From: Candidatus Beckwithbacteria bacterium
GTDB lineage: Bacteria; Patescibacteriota; Microgenomatia; UBA1400; CG1-02-47-37
Assembly: GCA_030699295.1 (NCBI GenBank)
Contig: JAUYJQ010000056.1
Span: forward strand, 1-8,212
DNA length: 8,212 nucleotides
Direction: 5' to 3'
Part shown: in pieces, positions 5,229 to 8,212 of the stretch
Layout: each line of letters begins with the position of its first letter
How positions within the stretch are numbered: position 1 is the first letter of the stretch
Notes under the pieces: generated by a model
What the model was told of the DNA's origin: nothing
Seen by the model: only the letters and a program-made list of their open reading frames with translations
Database searches by the model: none
Made by a program: the position numbers and the translations under genes

Positions 5229-6342
5229 AAGTGACTACTAAATAGTACCCCAAAATCCACCACCAGCTGGCAGCCGCCGGGCTGACCTGCCAAGACATCC
5301 AGTCAAACCGGCCGAACCAGTTAACTACTAAAACCATCAGGTGGAGCGGCAGATAAGCCAGCCAGGGCAACAGGCTCAAAGCCATAATATATGGCACCAG
5401 CCACAGTATCAAACCATTAACTACTATACCAAAGACACTCATTTGACCGAAGTTATAGACCAGAATCGGCCAGACCATAATCTGCGCCGCCAAAGACTCG
5501 CCCACCCCCTGGGGTAAACGCGGCAACCGGGGGCAGATGAGAATCAAACCGAAGGTAGCCATGACGCTCAACTGGAAGCCGATATCCCAGATAAACAGCG
5601 GGTTATACACCAACATTACCATTACGGCTAAAACCAGCAGGTGAAGGCCGTCGCTCAACTTGCCTAAGGCCTGGCCAAAATAGGCTAAACTGCCCATGAC
5701 TGCCGCCCGGACAATTGCCGGCTCCCAGCCGGCCATGAACGAGTAAATCATTACTGCCGCTATCCCCAGGGTAATCGCCTGCCAGCGCTTGACTAACCCT
5801 GCCAGGAGGGAAATGGTTACCCCCATGACAATAGTCACGTTATAACCAGAGGCGACGACAATATGTAAGGTGCCGGTTTTTTGCAAAGCCTGCCAAAAAT
5901 CCTGAGGTAATCCCCGTTTACTGCCTAAAACAATTCCCGCTAGAAGCGAGGCTTCGGGCTCTGGTAGAACCCGGCTGAACCAAGATTCCAGTTTATTCTT
6001 AAGACCTATAAAAATATTGTTACCGGCTGCCACCCGCTCGATGCTTGGATATATCAAGCTAAAGCGGCTATAGTAAGGGTTTATCACTTTCCTCTGGAGA
6101 GTGCCGGAAATAGCCAATTTATCACCATATTCATAGGCCGGATAGAGTTGGGTGCGGACCTGAATCAAACCCAAATAAAAGCTTTGACTATTACCCTGTA
6201 AGTTTATTTGTGAGGATATTCTGCCGCTAATGGTTATCGGCCGGCCTTCATACTTGTCCAAGTTTTTGAATCCCTGGAGGCTGGCCGGCAGTCTCACTAT
6301 AAATAGTGCAAAGCCTATCAAAACCAACAGCAGCCGTTTCAT
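5203..6342 (-). CDS. comEC: ComEC membrane (competence) domain protein
   Basis: A 379-residue equivalent of the N-terminal two thirds of ComEC, the inner-membrane channel for single-stranded DNA during transformation. A first membrane helix (3-17) precedes an OB-like region (about 32-102, DUF4131-like; ITISGRISSQ, GDKLAISGTLQR). The Competence domain begins at LLAGIVLGSKRGLPQDFWQ (133-151). TGTLHIVVASGYNVTI (156-171) matches the family 'TGL.H.LAISGLHV' signature but has SGYNV. It continues with WEPAIVRAAVM (206-216), NPLFIWDIGFQLSVMATFG (247-265) and several hydrophobic helices to residue 374. It lacks the metallo-beta-lactamase part, which follows in an overlapping frame. The start ATG at 6342 is 3 bases after the comEA stop, so the genes form an operon. 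The split could be natural, or a frameshift near the overlap (5203-5215) may have divided a once-continuous protein. Confidence 0.92.
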   Translation of the reverse strand: MKRLLLVLIGFALFIVRLPASLQGFKNLDKYEGRPITISGRISSQINLQGNSQSFYLGLIQVRTQLYPAYEYGDKLAISGTLQRKVINPYYSRFSLIYPSIERVAAGNNIFIGLKNKLESWFSRVLPEPEASLLAGIVLGSKRGLPQDFWQALQKTGTLHIVVASGYNVTIVMGVTISLLAGLVKRWQAITLGIAAVMIYSFMAGWEPAIVRAAVMGSLAYFGQALGKLSDGLHLLVLAVMVMLVYNPLFIWDIGFQLSVMATFGLILICPRLPRLPQGVGESLAAQIMVWPILVYNFGQMSVFGIVVNGLILWLVPYIMALSLLPWLAYLPLHLMVLVVNWFGRFDWMSWQVSPAAASWWWILGYYLVVTYVVTRKTN

Positions 6343-6345
6343 CGA

Positions 6346-6945
6346 CTATAAGACGGTGATTTTATCTTTAATGGCTTCGTAAACATTAGCCTTGACCGCT
6401 TTTTTATCGAGCAAATCTTCCACTTTAGCATACGGCCGGTTGTCAATAATTTTTTGGGCGGTCGCCGGGCCGACCCCCCACAACAAATCGAGTTGATTAA
6501 GTGAGGCGGTATTAATGTTAATCTTGCCTTCTAACTGATCAGCACTGCCCAAAACCTCGGTCGCTTCCCCTTGAAACGGCAAATATACCTTGATGCCGTC
6601 GGTCAGCTTAGCCGCCAGATTAAGATTCTGGCTAATCCAGTCCCGGTCGGCATCTTTGGCTAAGCCGCCGCCAGCCACCAAGGCATCGTTGACCCGCGAA
6701 TCGGATTTAAGCTGATAAAGCCCCGGCCGCATGACCGCGCCGCCGACGTCCACATAGATCGTACCAGCGGATTCTGACGCTTGCGGCTCGGCTTCCCGGA
6801 TTTCAATCTCTGCTCCGCCGCTCCGGCCCAAGCCGATGCCCACTATTGCCAAACCGACAACCAAAACCAAAACTCCCGCCAAAGCTAAAGTAATTAAATA
6901 AGGTTTTTCCTGAAAAAAATTAATCAGGCGCTTGTCGTCGGCCAT
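6346..6945 (-). CDS. comEA: ComEA-like DNA receptor (SLBB and helix-hairpin-helix)
   Basis: A 199-residue membrane-anchored DNA-binding protein that captures double-stranded DNA and feeds ComEC. A short basic N-terminus is followed by one transmembrane helix (about 16-40) and an acidic linker (45-60). The SLBB domain spans about 62-122 (IYVDVGGAVMRPGLYQL, VNDALVAGGGL, NLAAKLTDGIKVYLP). Two helix-hairpin-helix motifs then fill the C-terminus (KININTASLNQLDLLWGVGP, ATAQKIIDNRPY, KVEDLL). This is the ComEA order and length seen in Gram-positive-type systems. comEC follows after 3 bases. The 75-base gap upstream (6946-7020) holds no promoter I can defend and only a weak ribosome binding site, so transcription may start in that gap or continue from the preceding gene. 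Confidence 0.93.
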   Translation of the reverse strand: MADDKRLINFFQEKPYLITLALAGVLVLVVGLAIVGIGLGRSGGAEIEIREAEPQASESAGTIYVDVGGAVMRPGLYQLKSDSRVNDALVAGGGLAKDADRDWISQNLNLAAKLTDGIKVYLPFQGEATEVLGSADQLEGKININTASLNQLDLLWGVGPATAQKIIDNRPYAKVEDLLDKKAVKANVYEAIKDKITVL

Positions 6946-7020
6946 TAATTAACTGTAACACACCGGTTTCATTTGTGGAAATCAATGGATATGGATTCGA
7001 AACAACGACAGTTGGACCAA

Positions 7021-7911
7021 TTACCTCTCTGTTACTTTTTGCAAATACCGCGGCACAAGAACACCCAATTCAGACTTATTCGCTCTACCAACAACCGAGA
7101 CAACACTCCTATCTTCAATCACTTGAAACTGAGACGGGTAAAAATTCGCCTGTTTAAGCTCCTCCTTCGGAGAGTTCTGTTCAAAGAAAACCATTGCCCC
7201 ATTACCCCCTCTTTCTAAACGCATTAATCTAACCGTATTATCGGCTTGCTGCTGCATTACCGGAGTAATTAAACTGGGAAAAAGATGATATAGTTTTCCT
7301 TGAAAATATTCTTGTAACACAACCGACCCATAACGAAAAGCATACCAAGCCTGCCATATATCATCTTCACGACCACTTGTGACATCTGTGGAAACTTCAT
7401 TTTCCTGGAGCGAAACGTCAAGTGATTTTAGTTGAAAATCGTGTTTTGGCAGATAAGGCGGCTCTAAATTGTATCCGGCAACCACTAATCTTTTATCGCC
7501 GTTAACCCCAGCTATCCCCAAGGTTTCCCTAAAAACAGTTTTGTCTGCCCCCATATCTCTTCGATTAACTTGAATAGTCGCTTGGGCTTCCTTCCAATCG
7601 GTGTCTGACTCGACCTTTATATCTTTATCAAAACCCAGAAAAGCCAAGTCCAACAAACCCTTGGCTTCAATAAACTGCCACTGAAGTCTATCCAAGCCTA
7701 AGCCTTGCCGTAAAAACTCAGGAATACTTCTGCCGACAGATCTTTGCAAATAGCCGTCAATTGCCTCCATTTGAGTTGGTTGAAGAACCCAAGTACCAGA
7801 ATCCATTTCGCCCTGCAGCATATGACTCAAACGAAAATTAGTGTGCGGATTCTCTGCTCCGGTGATAGCGCCGTTCAGCGTTTCAAAAATATCCCCTTCT
7901 TTACCCGGCAT
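7021..7911 (-). CDS. Protein of unknown function, 296 residues
   Basis: I do not recognise this protein. It has no signal peptide, membrane helix, Cys/His cluster or nucleotide-binding loop. It appears soluble, with mixed helices and strands and many acidic residues. The N-terminal third is helical (QPTQMEAIDGYLQRSVG, IPEFLRQGLGLDRLQW). The middle is strand-like (RLVVAGYNLEPPYLPKHDF). A helical stretch (WQAWYAFRYGSVVLQEYFQG) is followed by LMRLERGGNGAMVFFEQ and a C-terminal strand region. The start ATG at 7911 is supported by a strong AAAAGGAG 4 bases upstream. The gene has its own extended -10 promoter at the leuS end, and its Shine-Dalgarno sequence sits in a hairpin. It is transcribed in the same direction as leuS and comEA. 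Coding status is supported by length, promoter and ribosome binding site. A role in competence or with LeuRS would be a guess. Confidence 0.8.
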   Translation of the reverse strand: MPGKEGDIFETLNGAITGAENPHTNFRLSHMLQGEMDSGTWVLQPTQMEAIDGYLQRSVGRSIPEFLRQGLGLDRLQWQFIEAKGLLDLAFLGFDKDIKVESDTDWKEAQATIQVNRRDMGADKTVFRETLGIAGVNGDKRLVVAGYNLEPPYLPKHDFQLKSLDVSLQENEVSTDVTSGREDDIWQAWYAFRYGSVVLQEYFQGKLYHLFPSLITPVMQQQADNTVRLMRLERGGNGAMVFFEQNSPKEELKQANFYPSQFQVIEDRSVVSVVGRANKSELGVLVPRYLQKVTER

Positions 7912-7913
7912 AA

Positions 7914-7935
7914 AACTCCTTTTCGGGCAGGAGTT
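7914..7935 (-). promoter_or_regulatory. Hairpin covering the Shine-Dalgarno sequence of the 296-residue gene
   Basis: On the minus strand AACTCCT (7935-7929) pairs perfectly with AGGAGTT (7920-7914) around GCCCGAAA. The 3' arm contains the gene's AGGAG ribosome binding site and ends two bases before the ATG. The hairpin occupies most of the predicted 30-base leader. It could lower or switch translation; alternatively, with the few following T's, it could be a weak terminator after leuS. Confidence 0.55.
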
Positions 7936-7949
7936 AATCAGTAGGCCCG

Positions 7950-7977
7950 ATTATAGCACAAAGCTATTCCACCACAA
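7950..7977 (-). promoter_or_regulatory. Extended -10 promoter of the 296-residue gene
   Basis: The minus strand carries TGCTATAAT (7958-7950), a consensus extended -10 element, with a partial -35 TTGTGG (7977-7972) 16 bases upstream of TATAAT and inside the end of leuS. Transcription would begin near 7943, giving a leader of about 30 bases before ATG 7911. Confidence 0.6.
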
Positions 7978-8212
7978 GATTTACCAAGCGCCCGGGAACA
8001 AAGATTTCTTTGATAATGGTTTTACCGGTTAAGTGCTTGGCCACGTTGGCGCAAAACTTGGCGCGCTTAATCATTAAGGCTTTATCTTTGGCTTCAGCCG
8101 GTTTGACTTCCAAGCCGCCGCGATACTTGCCGTTAACCTGGACCACCACAATCGTGTTAACACCGCTTGTGGCAAGCGACTCTTTAAACTCGGGCCATTT
8201 TTGTTGGTGAAT
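7964..8212 (-). CDS. leuS: Leucyl-tRNA synthetase, C-terminal part (enters from right edge)
   Basis: An open frame enters at 8212 and stops at TAG 7966-7964, giving 82 residues. It reads QQKWPEFKESL, then IVVQVNGKYRGGLEV (about residues 22-36), then AKHLTGKTIIKEIFVPGRLVNLVVE at the end. This is the LeuRS C-terminal tRNA-binding domain: the anticodon-domain end 'WP', 'VQVNGK.R', and the closing 'KVIVVPGRLVNIV' pattern. The bacterial enzyme charges tRNA-Leu in the cytoplasm. The catalytic, editing and KMSKS regions lie outside the window. An internal GTG at 8149 is not a start, as the homologous frame continues upstream to the edge. Confidence 0.93.
   Translation of the reverse strand: MHQQKWPEFKESLATSGVNTIVVVQVNGKYRGGLEVKPAEAKDKALMIKRAKFCANVAKHLTGKTIIKEIFVPGRLVNLVVE

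Noticed and set aside
7175..7190. Small CTCC-TTC-GGAG hairpin
   Set aside because: Only 4 bp, inside coding sequence and with no T-run; expected by chance.
6973..7218. Plus-strand open frames of 60 and 81 codons
   Set aside because: Mostly antisense to the 296-residue gene, with no start signals or protein-like features.

Overview
The window looks like ordinary bacterial chromosome, with every protein-coding gene on the minus strand and packed tightly. The small ComEA, the ComEC split into two chains, the PaaX/Cas2-like protein and the compact gene order would fit a Patescibacteria/CPR bacterium such as a Microgenomates-type genome. That assignment is an inference from gene content; no rRNA or marker phylogeny is available here. 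Codon use is standard: UGG is Trp, and UGA is a stop at the ends of the ATP-grasp and M20 genes.

In transcription order (right to left) the layout is as follows. (1) The C-terminal 82 residues of leucyl-tRNA synthetase (leuS). (2) A 296-residue protein of unknown function with its own extended -10 promoter and a hairpin covering its Shine-Dalgarno sequence. (3) A DNA-uptake cluster: comEA, then comEC split into a membrane competence protein and an overlapping metallo-beta-lactamase protein, then a PaaX-like protein with a Cas2-like central domain. (4) A promoter and a compact T-box riboswitch. (5) The unit it controls: an ATP-grasp protein resembling glutathionylspermidine synthase, an M20 metallopeptidase and an NYN-domain ribonuclease-like protein, joined by a 4-base gap and an ATGA overlap. 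(6) The first 80 codons of arginyl-tRNA synthetase (argS), running off the left edge.

Two regulatory RNAs stand out. The first is the T-box at about 3345-3565. It has a textbook T-box motif, a complete antiterminator and a mutually exclusive 9-bp terminator. Its Stem I appears very short, and the terminator's 3' arm seems to supply the ribosome binding site of the next gene, so one hairpin may control both transcription and translation. It sits before an ATP-grasp ligase, not directly before a synthetase or amino-acid transport gene.

The second is on the otherwise empty plus strand at about 242-337. A near-consensus promoter is followed by roughly 60 bases that fold into a GAGAGG/CCTCTC-closed structure ending in a T-run. 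This is a candidate small RNA, antisense to the 3' end of the NYN gene.

The ATP-grasp and M20 pair could make and break an amide-linked small molecule or peptide under tRNA-charging control. The com cluster should import single-stranded DNA. No stretch over 300 bases lacks a gene; the longest gap (3343-3596) is filled by the T-box.
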